64,000 nt of DNA from JAVBOW01 sp031550125 (GTDB lineage Bacteria; Bacteroidota; Bacteroidia; Bacteroidales; Rikenellaceae), in the NCBI GenBank assembly GCA_031550125.1, contig JAVBOW010000019.1, positions 62,001-126,000 of the forward strand, given 5' to 3'. Under the pieces are notes generated by a model. The model had not been told where the DNA came from. It did not search any database and was given only the letters and a program-made list of their open reading frames with translations. This document shows positions 44,912 through 53,672 of this stretch, piece after piece; position 1 is the stretch's first letter, and each line of letters begins with the position of its first letter. Made by a program: the position numbers and the translations under genes.

Positions 44912-45859
44912 TCAGTCTTTTCCTCTATTCCTCAGGCATGGCAGGGCCAGCACCAGCGTACTCTTGGCCGACAACAGGCACGGATACCCGGCGGCCCGCA
45001 AAAGCAGGCCACGGCGATCGGCGGCCGGCATGGTGGAGGCGTTATACATAACCGCCGCCAGCATACGCCGCATAAGCGTGCGTATCATAGCTTTGGCGCG
45101 GGGGGAGGACGTACGGCGACGGAAGGCCGCAAGCTCGCGCATTACGGTCATATAGCCTTTTATGGTGCGCTTGGAATAGACGCTCGTCATGACGGAAGAG
45201 GCACGGTAGCGGCGGTGGAAGAACTTGCGGTCGATGCGCCCCACGCGCCGGGCGGGGACGTAAAGCTGCGCCGAGTAGAGTTCGTCCTCGTGTATTATGC
45301 CGGGATAGAAACGTATATTCCGCTCATCCAGGTAACTGCGACTGACAAGGCTCAGACAGGGCGAGACGCTGTATCCGCCCACAGCCATCAGTTCGTCAAG
45401 AATGTCGAGGCCGGTGTAGACGCGGTCGGCGATCTTGCCCGCGCGGTCGTAGTTGGTGGCCTGCAGATCGAAGCCCTCCACTTCGCAGAAAGCGTCGGCG
45501 TCGAAGATGACGAAATCGAGCGACTCCTCCCGGCACTTGGCATAACACAATTCGAAAGCGTCGGCGTCCAGCCTGTCGTCGCTGTCCATAAAATAGACGT
45601 ACTCGCCGCGGGCATGGCCCAAAGCCACGTTGCGGGCCACCGACTGCCCTGCGTTGGGCTGCGTGAAGACCTTGACGCGCGCATCGGCCGCCGCTATGCG
45701 TTCAAGCACGGCAAGGCTGCCGTCCGTAGAACCGTCGTCCACCGCGAGTATCTCTATATCAGCCAGGGTCTGGGACGTGATACAGCCTATGGCCTCGTCG
45801 AGATATGTCTCTGTGTTGTAAACGGGGATCACCACGCTTACCTTAGGCGCGGCGCTCAT
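44912..45859 (-). CDS. Glycosyltransferase family 2
   Basis: 315 residues from the ATG at 45859 (ATGA overlap with the acyltransferase stop; GTG at 45871 is an alternative). Clear GT-A motifs: VSVVIPVYNTETYLDEAIG, ILAVDDGSTDGSL and YFMDSDDRLD with the DxD. The family includes many capsule and O-antigen transferases for galactose, GlcNAc or glucose. A C-terminal hydrophobic patch is present but no clear helix. It lies 3 bases before the flippase gene. Confidence 0.88.
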   Translation of the reverse strand: MSAAPKVSVVIPVYNTETYLDEAIGCITSQTLADIEILAVDDGSTDGSLAVLERIAAADARVKVFTQPNAGQSVARNVALGHARGEYVYFMDSDDRLDADAFELCYAKCREESLDFVIFDADAFCEVEGFDLQATNYDRAGKIADRVYTGLDILDELMAVGGYSVSPCLSLVSRSYLDERNIRFYPGIIHEDELYSAQLYVPARRVGRIDRKFFHRRYRASSVMTSVYSKRTIKGYMTVMRELAAFRRRTSSPRAKAMIRTLMRRMLAAVMYNASTMPAADRRGLLLRAAGYPCLLSAKSTLVLALPCLRNRGKD

Positions 45860-46467
45860 ATCTTTATCCACTCTTTTTTATCGAAGTCGTAGCGTTTGAC
45901 CGCCCGGGCGGGCGAACCCACGCAAAGCGTATAGGGAGGCATGGATCTGGTGACCACGCTGCCCGCCCCCACCACGCAATGCTCGCCAAGCGTAACTCCG
46001 GCCACCACAACGACATTGGCGCCCAGGTAAGTACCGCGACCTATCACTACCGGGGCCGTGCTTACGCCCTGGTCTATGATCAGCGAGGAAGGATCTTCGT
46101 AATTATGTATCAAACCGGAGATAAGGCAGTTCTGCCCCGTAAAAGAGTAATCTTCCATCACCACAGGGCCAATTATGGTGCCGCCTATGCCGAGCCTGAC
46201 GCCATCGCCAAGCACCACGTCGCCCACCATGTTGTTGACGGCGCAATAACTCTCTATGACAGACCTGCGGCCAAGACTGAAACGGTGGTTGGGCGCTATG
46301 TCGCGCCTTACGCTGCGATAGATGACCGACCCGCGGCCGCGGCTGGCATAAAAAGGCATGAAAAGCCGCACCCACCACCGTGGACGAGATTTCACCGGGT
46401 GGGCGAAAAGGGCGTAAAGACGCCTCTTAAGGCGCGGATTATCCTTTATTCTTTCTATTATGCCCAT
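45856..46467 (-). CDS. Hexapeptide-repeat acyltransferase
   Basis: 203 residues from the ATG at 46467 (MGIIERI); a longer frame upstream would add 24 hydrophobic residues that overlap the promoter and terminator region. Left-handed beta-helix repeats include VVLGDGVRLGIGGTIIG, VVIGRGTYLGANVVVV and VTLGEHCVVGAGSVV, and the end CVGSPARAVKRYDFDKKEW is typical of sugar O-acetyltransferases such as WbbJ. It likely decorates the second polymer. It is the first gene of the sub-operon that continues to 41124. Confidence 0.85.
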   Translation of the reverse strand: MGIIERIKDNPRLKRRLYALFAHPVKSRPRWWVRLFMPFYASRGRGSVIYRSVRRDIAPNHRFSLGRRSVIESYCAVNNMVGDVVLGDGVRLGIGGTIIGPVVMEDYSFTGQNCLISGLIHNYEDPSSLIIDQGVSTAPVVIGRGTYLGANVVVVAGVTLGEHCVVGAGSVVTRSMPPYTLCVGSPARAVKRYDFDKKEWIKI

Positions 46468-46486
46468 AACTCGATCATTATAATGG

Positions 46487-46494
46487 CAAAAATA
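46487..46494 (-). promoter_or_regulatory. Possible -7 box for the 46467 to 41124 transcript
   Basis: TATTTTTG on the minus strand, 20 bases before the ATG at 46467. No -33 TTTG at the expected spacing. Confidence 0.4.
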
Positions 46495-46522
46495 ACAAAT
46501 TCCACCGTATAATAAAAGCGAA

Positions 46523-46550
46523 AGCGGGAATTCCGGCAACCGGCCCCGCT
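46523..46550 (-). terminator. Terminator after the GT4 gene at 46572
   Basis: On the minus strand AGCGGG pairs with CCCGCT, enclosing a second short CCGG/CCGG stem, then TTCGCTTTTATT. It divides the second glycan locus into two transcripts. Confidence 0.45.
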
Positions 46551-46571
46551 TATAATCTGTCTAAAGCAATG

Positions 46572-47699
46572 TCACAACTCGGCCGCCACCTCGCGATAGA
46601 GCTTAAGCAACTCTTCGGCGGTTTTACGCCACGAAAATCGCTTTACGCGCTCAAAGCCGTATTCCACCTTTTCGCGTCGGAAAGCCTCGTCGGTTTCGAG
46701 CCTTATTATAGCGGCGGCTATCTGATCGGCGTCCAGCGGATCGACAAGCACCGCTCCCTCGCCCGCAATCTCGGGCATGGCGGAAACGTTACTCGTGACT
46801 ATGGGAGAGCCGCAGGCCATGGATTCGAGGATGGGAATGCCGAAACTCTCCCGCAAAGAGGCGTAAAGGAAAACGCGGGCGCCGCTGTAGATGGCCGGAA
46901 GATCGGTATTGGCGATATATCCGGGGTAACGCAGCAGAGGCTTTACGTCAGCTATGCCCTCTTCGTGCAGGATGCCGTCTATGACCTCTTCCTTAAGGTC
47001 GGCTATGAGCAGGGGCAGGGGTTCGGCCGTGCTTGCGGCGTATATCGAGTATGCTTTCAGTATCCTCGGGGTATTCTTCTTGGGATCGGTATTGCCGAGG
47101 AAAAACATATAGCGCTCCGCGTCAACATATTTGCGCGTCACTTCCGCATAGTTTTCCACCGGGCGGAAATGCGAACTGTAGCCGTTATAGATAGCCACGA
47201 GTTGCTTCTCGGGAAGGCCCAAAGCCTGACCTATGCGCCCGCGCTCGAAATTGGAGACGGTGATGATCCGGCGGCAATGGGGCAATACGCGAGGCACAAC
47301 GAAACGACGGTAATACCAACCCATATTCTGGTACCACGACGAACTTTTCTTGCCCGTGCGAGGTTCCAGGAAAATTATATCGTGCAACGTGAGGATGAGT
47401 GGATAGGGACAACGTACCGGGGCCGTATTGCTGGTGCAATGCACTATATCCGGCTCTATGGCCAGCAGCGCCCTGGGTAAGGCCCACTGCTCCCAGGTGG
47501 GATACGAAGGGCTGCTTACCTCCACTATATGCAGGTTGCGGGATTCCTGCAGGCAACGGTCGGGACCGGGGGCGACAAGCACGAAATACTCGTTGGCGGA
47601 ATCCATCTTCTGCAACTCGCGGATGGTTTCCAACGCCACGAAATCCATCCCGTGCTTATTGGGGCGGAAGATGCGTTGAGCCTCTATGGCTATTTTCAT
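46572..47699 (-). CDS. Glycosyltransferase family 4 (mannosyltransferase-like)
   Basis: 375 residues, GT-B fold. The donor domain shows ESFGIPILESMACGSPIVTS with E-x7-E and SNVSAMPEIAGEGAVLVDPLD, nearly the same pattern as the GT4 enzyme of the first locus. MRRFVVPRVLPHCRRIITVS-like sequence is in the first domain. Probably mannosyl- or glucosyltransferase. The start overlaps the stop of the upstream processive GT2 gene (ATGA). It is the last gene before the putative terminator. Confidence 0.9.
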   Translation of the reverse strand: MKIAIEAQRIFRPNKHGMDFVALETIRELQKMDSANEYFVLVAPGPDRCLQESRNLHIVEVSSPSYPTWEQWALPRALLAIEPDIVHCTSNTAPVRCPYPLILTLHDIIFLEPRTGKKSSSWYQNMGWYYRRFVVPRVLPHCRRIITVSNFERGRIGQALGLPEKQLVAIYNGYSSHFRPVENYAEVTRKYVDAERYMFFLGNTDPKKNTPRILKAYSIYAASTAEPLPLLIADLKEEVIDGILHEEGIADVKPLLRYPGYIANTDLPAIYSGARVFLYASLRESFGIPILESMACGSPIVTSNVSAMPEIAGEGAVLVDPLDADQIAAAIIRLETDEAFRREKVEYGFERVKRFSWRKTAEELLKLYREVAAEL

Positions 47700-48946
47700 A
47701 GCTTCGTCCCTTTATCCGGATCCTTGGCCGTGGCTATGCGTACCACGTAATCCTCGTGTTGATGCAGGCGGTATTCCTCCTCCATATCGGCCTCCACGTC
47801 GCCGTGAGGGGTGTGGATGAATTTCTTGCCCGCGCCCTTCAAGCGGAACATATTGAGTACCATGAGTATGAACAACACGGGGACTTTCTTGATGGTTTTC
47901 TTGAAATTATCGTCCACCAGATAGTCCGGAGTGGCCATGGCTATGGCCATAAGCATCATAACGAAAAGGAACCACCATTTTACCGAAAGGTCCCAGGCCA
48001 GGACGGTTATTCCGAAAGAGTAAAGGCCGACCATGCCCAGCAGGATAATACGCGGGGGCATCATCCATTGGAAAAGTTTGTCGGTATAATCGGCGTTACC
48101 CGAGAAAATGGCGTGAGGAAGGTCGTGCAGCGACATGCGCAAAACGTCGAACTGAGCGAAGATCCAACGGCGGCGCTGGTTATAGAAAGTGCTGTCTTTC
48201 TCCACCTTCTGGTCGTACACCTCCACGTCCTCCAGATATTCGATATAGGTTCCCTCCTTAAGCAGGAGCGTCTCAAGCTCCTTATCCTCGCCGGTGGAGA
48301 CCACAAGTGGAATATGGCGCAGGAACCACTTGAAGTCGAAGGCCATGCCCGACCCGATCAATGCCGCCGAAAGCCCCAGGCGGACGTGGCCCTTACGGAA
48401 GATGGAGTTATTCATCTCCTCGCTGAAAGCGTCCAGGATGGCCGTGCTGGTATTGCGGTTCTTGGCCACGCGATGCGCCTGCATGGCTATGACGCCGGAA
48501 TAGAAGGCGTTATTGATCTGCTGAAGGAAATCGCGGCGCACGGTGTTGTCCGAGTCGAGTATAAGCACCACGTCGTAATGCTCGTTGGCAAGTTCCGTCA
48601 TCGCGAAATTCAGCGCCTTGGCTTTGGAACTGCTGGCGTAATGGGCGCGGAAAAGGATGATAGGCAGGGAGGACAATTTCCTGTTGGTATCGTCCTTCAT
48701 ATGGTCGGAAATGACCACTACGTCGAATTTGTCCTTAGGATAGTCCTGCTCGAGGAACGATCGGACGGACGAAACTATGACCGCATCCTCGCGGTACGAC
48801 GGAAACATAACCGCAATGCGGCTGAATTCCCTTGCCTGGGGATAGGCATCGCTACGCTTGCGCATGGCAAACATGGCGAAGATGAAAAGGTATCCCACCA
48901 AAACAGCGAAAACAATAAAACAGATCGTGTCAATCAACTCAAGCAT
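47696..48946 (-). CDS. Processive-type membrane glycosyltransferase family 2
   Basis: 416 residues. N-terminal helix (FIVFAVLVGYLFIFAMFAM), then a GT-A domain with MFPSYREDAVIVSS, ILDSDNTVRRDF (DxD) and, after TGEDKELE, the QRRRW motif (YNQRRRWIFAQF). The QxxRW motif is typical of processive synthases such as cellulose and hyaluronan synthase. Three C-terminal helices follow. It may therefore polymerise a homopolymer or act as a membrane transferase in the second locus. A gap of 138 bases to the upstream gene holds a 6-bp hairpin (49056-49074) and no gene. Confidence 0.85.
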   Translation of the reverse strand: MLELIDTICFIVFAVLVGYLFIFAMFAMRKRSDAYPQAREFSRIAVMFPSYREDAVIVSSVRSFLEQDYPKDKFDVVVISDHMKDDTNRKLSSLPIILFRAHYASSSKAKALNFAMTELANEHYDVVLILDSDNTVRRDFLQQINNAFYSGVIAMQAHRVAKNRNTSTAILDAFSEEMNNSIFRKGHVRLGLSAALIGSGMAFDFKWFLRHIPLVVSTGEDKELETLLLKEGTYIEYLEDVEVYDQKVEKDSTFYNQRRRWIFAQFDVLRMSLHDLPHAIFSGNADYTDKLFQWMMPPRIILLGMVGLYSFGITVLAWDLSVKWWFLFVMMLMAIAMATPDYLVDDNFKKTIKKVPVLFILMVLNMFRLKGAGKKFIHTPHGDVEADMEEEYRLHQHEDYVVRIATAKDPDKGTKL

Positions 48947-49084
48947 ACCCTTTAATTTTAAATTTCAACATCCCCTTTGATTCCAATCTGTCCGCAGGAA
49001 ATCCCTGTCGCCAACATAATCCGATCACTTCGTTCCGTACGCAGTTTTTTAACGCGAGTCCGACACAAGGACTCATATTTCCAT

Positions 49085-50008
49085 TTATTTACCTTTATCC
49101 GGGCCAGGCCCGCATTTATTTTTTATACCCACAAATCCGGCGCAGGCCCTCACTGCCGCTCCGGCCGCCTTCACGTCGCCTTTCGAAAGATGTACGGCCA
49201 CGCTCTTGGGCATGGCAACGCCCATCTGGTAAACCACCGAAGCCAAACGCCCCGCACCCTTGTTCTTGCGCCAGGCAAGCAGCATGCGGTTGCGGGCCAG
49301 ATAGTAGACCCTCAGAGGCGAAACGCCGGACGTCTGCCCATCGTTATGGAACACCGTACAATCCGGTTGGTACCATATGGTATAACCCGCCTGGCGTATG
49401 GAGATGCTCCAATCAAGCTCCTCGTAATAGAGGAAATAGACGTCTGGCATCATACCCGCCTTGTCCACGGCCTCCCGGCGCACCATCATGGCCGCGCCAT
49501 GGGCGTATGGTATCTCGCGCGGAGTGTCCCACTGCCCGCAATCCTTCTCGCAGTAACCCACTATCGAATTGCGCATGGTCACGGCCGACAAAGGCGTAAA
49601 ACCTGCGAATTGCAACAACTGCGGCGGCGCGGCGAATTTTATCTTGGGCGACACGGCGCCTATTTCAGGGTCGGCGTCCATCATGGCCGCCATAGCACCT
49701 AAACCGTCCTGCTCCAGGTAGGTGTCATTATTTAGCAACAGCACATAACGTCCCCTGGCCCGGGCTATGCCCAGATTGTTGCCACCCGAAAAACCCAGAT
49801 TGCGCTCCGAGCGGATAACCGTAACATCATCAAAAAGAACCTTCACCGCCTCGGCCTCGTTCTCGCGCGAAGCGTTGTCTACGACTATTATCTCGTAACT
49901 TACGCTATGCACTACCTCTTTTAGCGACCGGATCATACGCAGCGTATCATCCAGCCCGTTGTAAGTTATGCTTACAACCGAAACGTCTATATCATTACAG
50001 CCAGCCAT
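49085..50008 (-). CDS. Glycosyltransferase family 2, WbbL-like
   Basis: 307 residues from the ATG at 50008; a longer frame extends into the polymerase gene but aligns with nothing. Motifs: VSVVSITYNGLDDTLRMI, IIVVDNASREN, LLLNNDTYLEQDG (N-x-D for DxD) and YFLYYEELDWSISIRQAG. This is the layout of rhamnosyl- and related transferases. It overlaps the ligase/polymerase gene by 14 bases and is separated from the next gene by 138 bases. Cytosolic; donor unknown. Confidence 0.87.
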   Translation of the reverse strand: MAGCNDIDVSVVSITYNGLDDTLRMIRSLKEVVHSVSYEIIVVDNASRENEAEAVKVLFDDVTVIRSERNLGFSGGNNLGIARARGRYVLLLNNDTYLEQDGLGAMAAMMDADPEIGAVSPKIKFAAPPQLLQFAGFTPLSAVTMRNSIVGYCEKDCGQWDTPREIPYAHGAAMMVRREAVDKAGMMPDVYFLYYEELDWSISIRQAGYTIWYQPDCTVFHNDGQTSGVSPLRVYYLARNRMLLAWRKNKGAGRLASVVYQMGVAMPKSVAVHLSKGDVKAAGAAVRACAGFVGIKNKCGPGPDKGK

Positions 50009-51482
50009 TCTCCGGCAATTTTCCGGACTCTTCCTCCAGGGAGAGCTGCTGATCGTATTTTTCTCCCATATAGATGAACGCCAACATCGTATAAACAATG
50101 AACCCGTTGGGGAACTGGCCCATGATCTCATTACCGATAGAGGCGATCATAACGCCGAAAACCCCGGAAAGCATACCACCCAAAATCCCCCGGAGCTGCT
50201 TGTTCTTTATCCTGAACATAATCACATAAGAACATCGGATCAGAAGGATGACCAGGATGGTGATATACAGCGAAAGGCCAACTATGCCCGTCTCCGCCCA
50301 TATAAGCACGAACCATGAGTCCGTAGGCAACTGCGACATGTACGCGTTAGGGTCGTGCTTCTTGGCTTTACCTCCGCCCATACCGATGCCCGCCCCGAAA
50401 GGGTGGTCGCGCAGCCATACCTTCATCTTGGCCTGGTTGTCGAAGCGCACCTGCAGCGAAGCGTCGTTTGTGTCGAATGTCGAACGCATACGACGCACAT
50501 AAGTGTTTCCCTCCAAGTGGGTGGTAAAGTTGAGGAACCAGAACGAGAAGGCAAGGAAGAACGAAAGAGGTATAACAACCTTCCAGTTGCGGGACAAAAG
50601 CACGAACAGGCCGAAACCGGCGAACGGCACGGCGTTGGCCCCGCGAGTACCCGAGAGCATCATGGCATAGAAAGATAGTATGGCCACTGCGATAAAATAT
50701 ATCCGGCTGAGCCACTTCTGAGACATGAACGCACACACGGTGAACATAACCATCGAGAATCCCATAAGCGCGCCAAAGTTGGCCGCGTCGGTAAAGATGG
50801 AGAAGTAACGGATACCGGACGAGATAAGGTGGGTACTCTGGGCGTCGAGTTCATAGAGCCAGCGGAGTTCGTAGTGGTCGAAACCCATTATCTTCTGCTG
50901 CACGGCTTTGCCCGCCCCAACGATCGTAAACATCGACCACAGGATCAATACGCGCTTCACATCGCGGTAACGGGTGAAGATAACCGGAGTGACGATCGAA
51001 AGCAGGAAGAAATAGAGAGCCAATCCGCGCCCCGACTGCAGCCAGGCCTCGAAAGAAGGTTTATTGAGGTTGAATATCTCGAAAATGCAATAGAGCAGCC
51101 ACACTCCGGAGAGGAGCGAAAGAGAATTCAACGAATTGCCCATATCGAGCTTGCCTTGACAAGCCTGTATGATCATCCCGACGATAGTCATCCCCAGCAA
51201 CACGTCCATGATAGGGCCGCCGGGTATGTCGGTATACCGCACCGTACCCATAATGAAGTAGTTGGCGGCAAAAATCATCAACAGGGAGAAGTGCGGGCTG
51301 GCTACCAGAGAGAATATAAGGACGATGAACAGCGGCACTACGGCCAATCCCAAGCCGGCGATAAAGCCGAACTGCGAAGCCACAAGGGCGATAAGCAGTC
51401 CGCCGAGAATCAACATCACGTACATTATCGCACGTGTGTTGATCCCTGCTATAGCGCTGCCGCGATAATTGCCCTGTGCCAT
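49995..51482 (-). CDS. O-antigen ligase/Wzy-type polymerase
   Basis: 495 residues with about 12 predicted helices and a long extracytosolic loop around 330-400. The segment MMLSGTRGANAVPFAGFGL has the SG(T/S)RGA motif of the Wzy_C/O-antigen ligase family; DHPFGAGIGMGGGKAKKH and PTDSWFVLIWAETGI follow in the loop. It is the probable polymerase of the second locus, different in family from the EpsG-type protein of the first. The upstream gene ends 6 bases before it. Confidence 0.9.
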   Translation of the reverse strand: MAQGNYRGSAIAGINTRAIMYVMLILGGLLIALVASQFGFIAGLGLAVVPLFIVLIFSLVASPHFSLLMIFAANYFIMGTVRYTDIPGGPIMDVLLGMTIVGMIIQACQGKLDMGNSLNSLSLLSGVWLLYCIFEIFNLNKPSFEAWLQSGRGLALYFFLLSIVTPVIFTRYRDVKRVLILWSMFTIVGAGKAVQQKIMGFDHYELRWLYELDAQSTHLISSGIRYFSIFTDAANFGALMGFSMVMFTVCAFMSQKWLSRIYFIAVAILSFYAMMLSGTRGANAVPFAGFGLFVLLSRNWKVVIPLSFFLAFSFWFLNFTTHLEGNTYVRRMRSTFDTNDASLQVRFDNQAKMKVWLRDHPFGAGIGMGGGKAKKHDPNAYMSQLPTDSWFVLIWAETGIVGLSLYITILVILLIRCSYVIMFRIKNKQLRGILGGMLSGVFGVMIASIGNEIMGQFPNGFIVYTMLAFIYMGEKYDQQLSLEEESGKLPENGWL

Positions 51483-51488
51483 CGGAGA

Positions 51489-53651
51489 CTATCGTTTCGA
51501 GGTAAGACCGAGTTGGAATATCCTGTATATCAGCTTGCGCGTCGGAGTGAACGGAGGCAGCATGCCGGTGAAGTGTTCCACAGTCTCCCTTTCGGCCTGG
51601 GTGAGGTACATGTAGAGGGGTACGTCGCCCATTTGACTCTTGACGCGTTCGAGAAGCAGTTGGTCCGTGTCTTTCCATACCCTGTCGGCGCGGGCCGTGA
51701 GCAGGTTGACGTCGGATTCCTGCAGCAACGAAGCGGGGATGTTGCTAACCCTGAGGGGCGGCTGCTCGACGATGATGATATCCTCGTCGCCCGCTTCGAA
51801 GAGTTCGAAAATACTGTGGGCCTGCACGTAGCGGCGCGGGTCGGCCATGAGGTCGTCGTGCCATGAAAGGACTTTCACCTTCAGGCCCAGCGAACTCCAT
51901 TGTTCTTCGAGTTTGCTTGCGACAAATTGCTTGCCGTCCGAATCCTCGGTGCTTATCAGGTTGACCACGTTGCGCTGCTTACCCTGGTCGAGGAAGGAGA
52001 TCATGGCGTTGGCCAGGTAGGTGGAGGCTATACGGTAACATTCTTTGTTGTAGCCGCGGTATTTGAGTTTGCCCGCTCCCAGGAAGGCGCCTATGACGCT
52101 CAGCTTGGTGAGGCGCTCGGCGCGCTCCTTGTCGCGAAGCGTGCGGTCGAGAAGCTCAAGGATAAGGAAGAAGCCGAGGACGAAGAGGATACTTCCGAGG
52201 AACGCCGCCATGACGATAAGTTTACGGGCGGTGGGTACGGCCCTGATCGGGAATATAGGCTCGCTTATGACCTTGAGCGACGCGGAGGACATCTCCAGGT
52301 TCTTCTTGCGCATAAGGGCCATGTTCAGGGCGTGCAAAAGCTCAAGGTAGCGGTTCTCCGTCAGGTTGATGGTGCGTTCCTGGCGTTTGATCGTAGAGCC
52401 TATGGGCGAATAGTATTCGTACTGGCGGTCGAGTTCGATCTTGCGCTGGCGCATGACGTCCATCTCGGCGGTGGCCTTGGCGTTATTGAGTTTCTCGGCC
52501 AGCCACTGGTCTACGATGTCCTTGTTGGCCACACCTTCCTTGCTGTATTTGTGGACGCCATACTCAACGAAGAAATCGCGGTATTCGCTCTCCAATTTAT
52601 CGCGTTGGCCGTAAAGGAATTGAAGATCGCGGTTGCGGTTGCCGCCCAACGAGTCGCTGGTGAAGGCCTCCAACTGCGTGATGCGGGTGGTGAGGTTGCC
52701 TATGTCGTTGAGGATGGTATTCATCTTCGAGTTGCTCACCATAGCCCTGACAGACTCGTCGATACGCTCGTCGAGAACCTGCAGAAGGGCCATCGAACTT
52801 TCGTAGGCCAACAGGATGGTCTCGTAGTTAAGTTCAAAGTCGCGCGTGAGGGCCGCTACGTGCTTGGTCTGCTCGTCGTAGTTGATCACCTTCATGCGGC
52901 GGTTGTAGTTGGTCAGCGAGTCCTCGCTGAAACGCAGGTCGCGACCCGCCTTGGCCAACTCCTCCTCGAAATATTTGATTACGTTGTCGGTTTCGGCAAA
53001 ACGCAGCTCGCGGTAGTTATTCACGAACTCCTCGAGCAACAGCAGCATGGTGTTATAGGCTATACCCGGGTCGTCCGAGGTATATTTTATATCGATCATG
53101 TCGCTGGTTCCCATACGCTTGGCATCTATAGTGCTGAGCGACTGATAACTGTAGTGCGGGTGTATGTAGTTGAACAGACCATAAACGAAGTTCTGGTTGT
53201 TAGGCTGCTCATAAGCCTGGAGCTGGGCCACGGTATTCTCCTCGGACGACTTGTCTATAAGCGCCTTGACTTCGTCGGGAGTGATACTCATCAGCTCGCG
53301 GAAGTGGGCCGCGGTAATATAGTTGTTGTCCTTTTCGGGATTGCCGTGGATCATATTGCGCGCATAGAGCCTGATGGATACCTTTTTGAGGGTGGCTTGC
53401 GAATATATGATGTTGATAATGTTGTCCATGGCATTGTTCACAGAGTTCCAGTCGGCTATGGCTGCGCCTCCCGTACCGGACTCGATGTTGTAACCCGACG
53501 CAACGCCGGCGTAAACCGTAGCCGTCACCTGGTAACTCTTGGGCAGGTTACGGGTGAAGAAAAGGGCTATAAGCGTGACGATAAGAGGAATACCTATGAG
53601 CCACAGGCGGATACGGTATATAATGTTGAGGATGTATAATATTGTTCTCAT
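51489..53651 (-). CDS. Wzz/Wzc-type co-polymerase with degenerate kinase domain
   Basis: 720 residues. First helix at about 15-32 (LWLIGIPLIVTLIALFF), a periplasmic region of about 450 residues with long coiled coils, a GNVR-type region, a second helix near 490-515 (VMAAFLGSILFVLGFFLI) and a cytosolic domain (about 520-720) with the fold order of a bacterial tyrosine kinase. In that domain the Walker A site is STEDSDGKQ (567-575) instead of GEGKS/T, the Walker A' is WHDD, and the Walker B-like strand is IIIVEQPPL with E in place of D. No C-terminal Tyr cluster exists. It probably controls chain length without phosphotransfer. Confidence 0.88.
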   Translation of the reverse strand: MRTILYILNIIYRIRLWLIGIPLIVTLIALFFTRNLPKSYQVTATVYAGVASGYNIESGTGGAAIADWNSVNNAMDNIINIIYSQATLKKVSIRLYARNMIHGNPEKDNNYITAAHFRELMSITPDEVKALIDKSSEENTVAQLQAYEQPNNQNFVYGLFNYIHPHYSYQSLSTIDAKRMGTSDMIDIKYTSDDPGIAYNTMLLLLEEFVNNYRELRFAETDNVIKYFEEELAKAGRDLRFSEDSLTNYNRRMKVINYDEQTKHVAALTRDFELNYETILLAYESSMALLQVLDERIDESVRAMVSNSKMNTILNDIGNLTTRITQLEAFTSDSLGGNRNRDLQFLYGQRDKLESEYRDFFVEYGVHKYSKEGVANKDIVDQWLAEKLNNAKATAEMDVMRQRKIELDRQYEYYSPIGSTIKRQERTINLTENRYLELLHALNMALMRKKNLEMSSASLKVISEPIFPIRAVPTARKLIVMAAFLGSILFVLGFFLILELLDRTLRDKERAERLTKLSVIGAFLGAGKLKYRGYNKECYRIASTYLANAMISFLDQGKQRNVVNLISTEDSDGKQFVASKLEEQWSSLGLKVKVLSWHDDLMADPRRYVQAHSIFELFEAGDEDIIIVEQPPLRVSNIPASLLQESDVNLLTARADRVWKDTDQLLLERVKSQMGDVPLYMYLTQAERETVEHFTGMLPPFTPTRKLIYRIFQLGLTSKR

Positions 53652-53672
53652 AACTATGTGGGTGTCAGAAAA

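Noticed and set aside
49056..49074. Hairpin GAGTCC/GGACTC between two glycosyltransferase genes as a terminator
   Set aside because: Only a 6-bp stem, and no U-run on the minus strand after it.
51900..53639. Plus-strand frame of 579 codons
   Set aside because: Antisense to the Wzc-like gene; no start context, no recognised domain.
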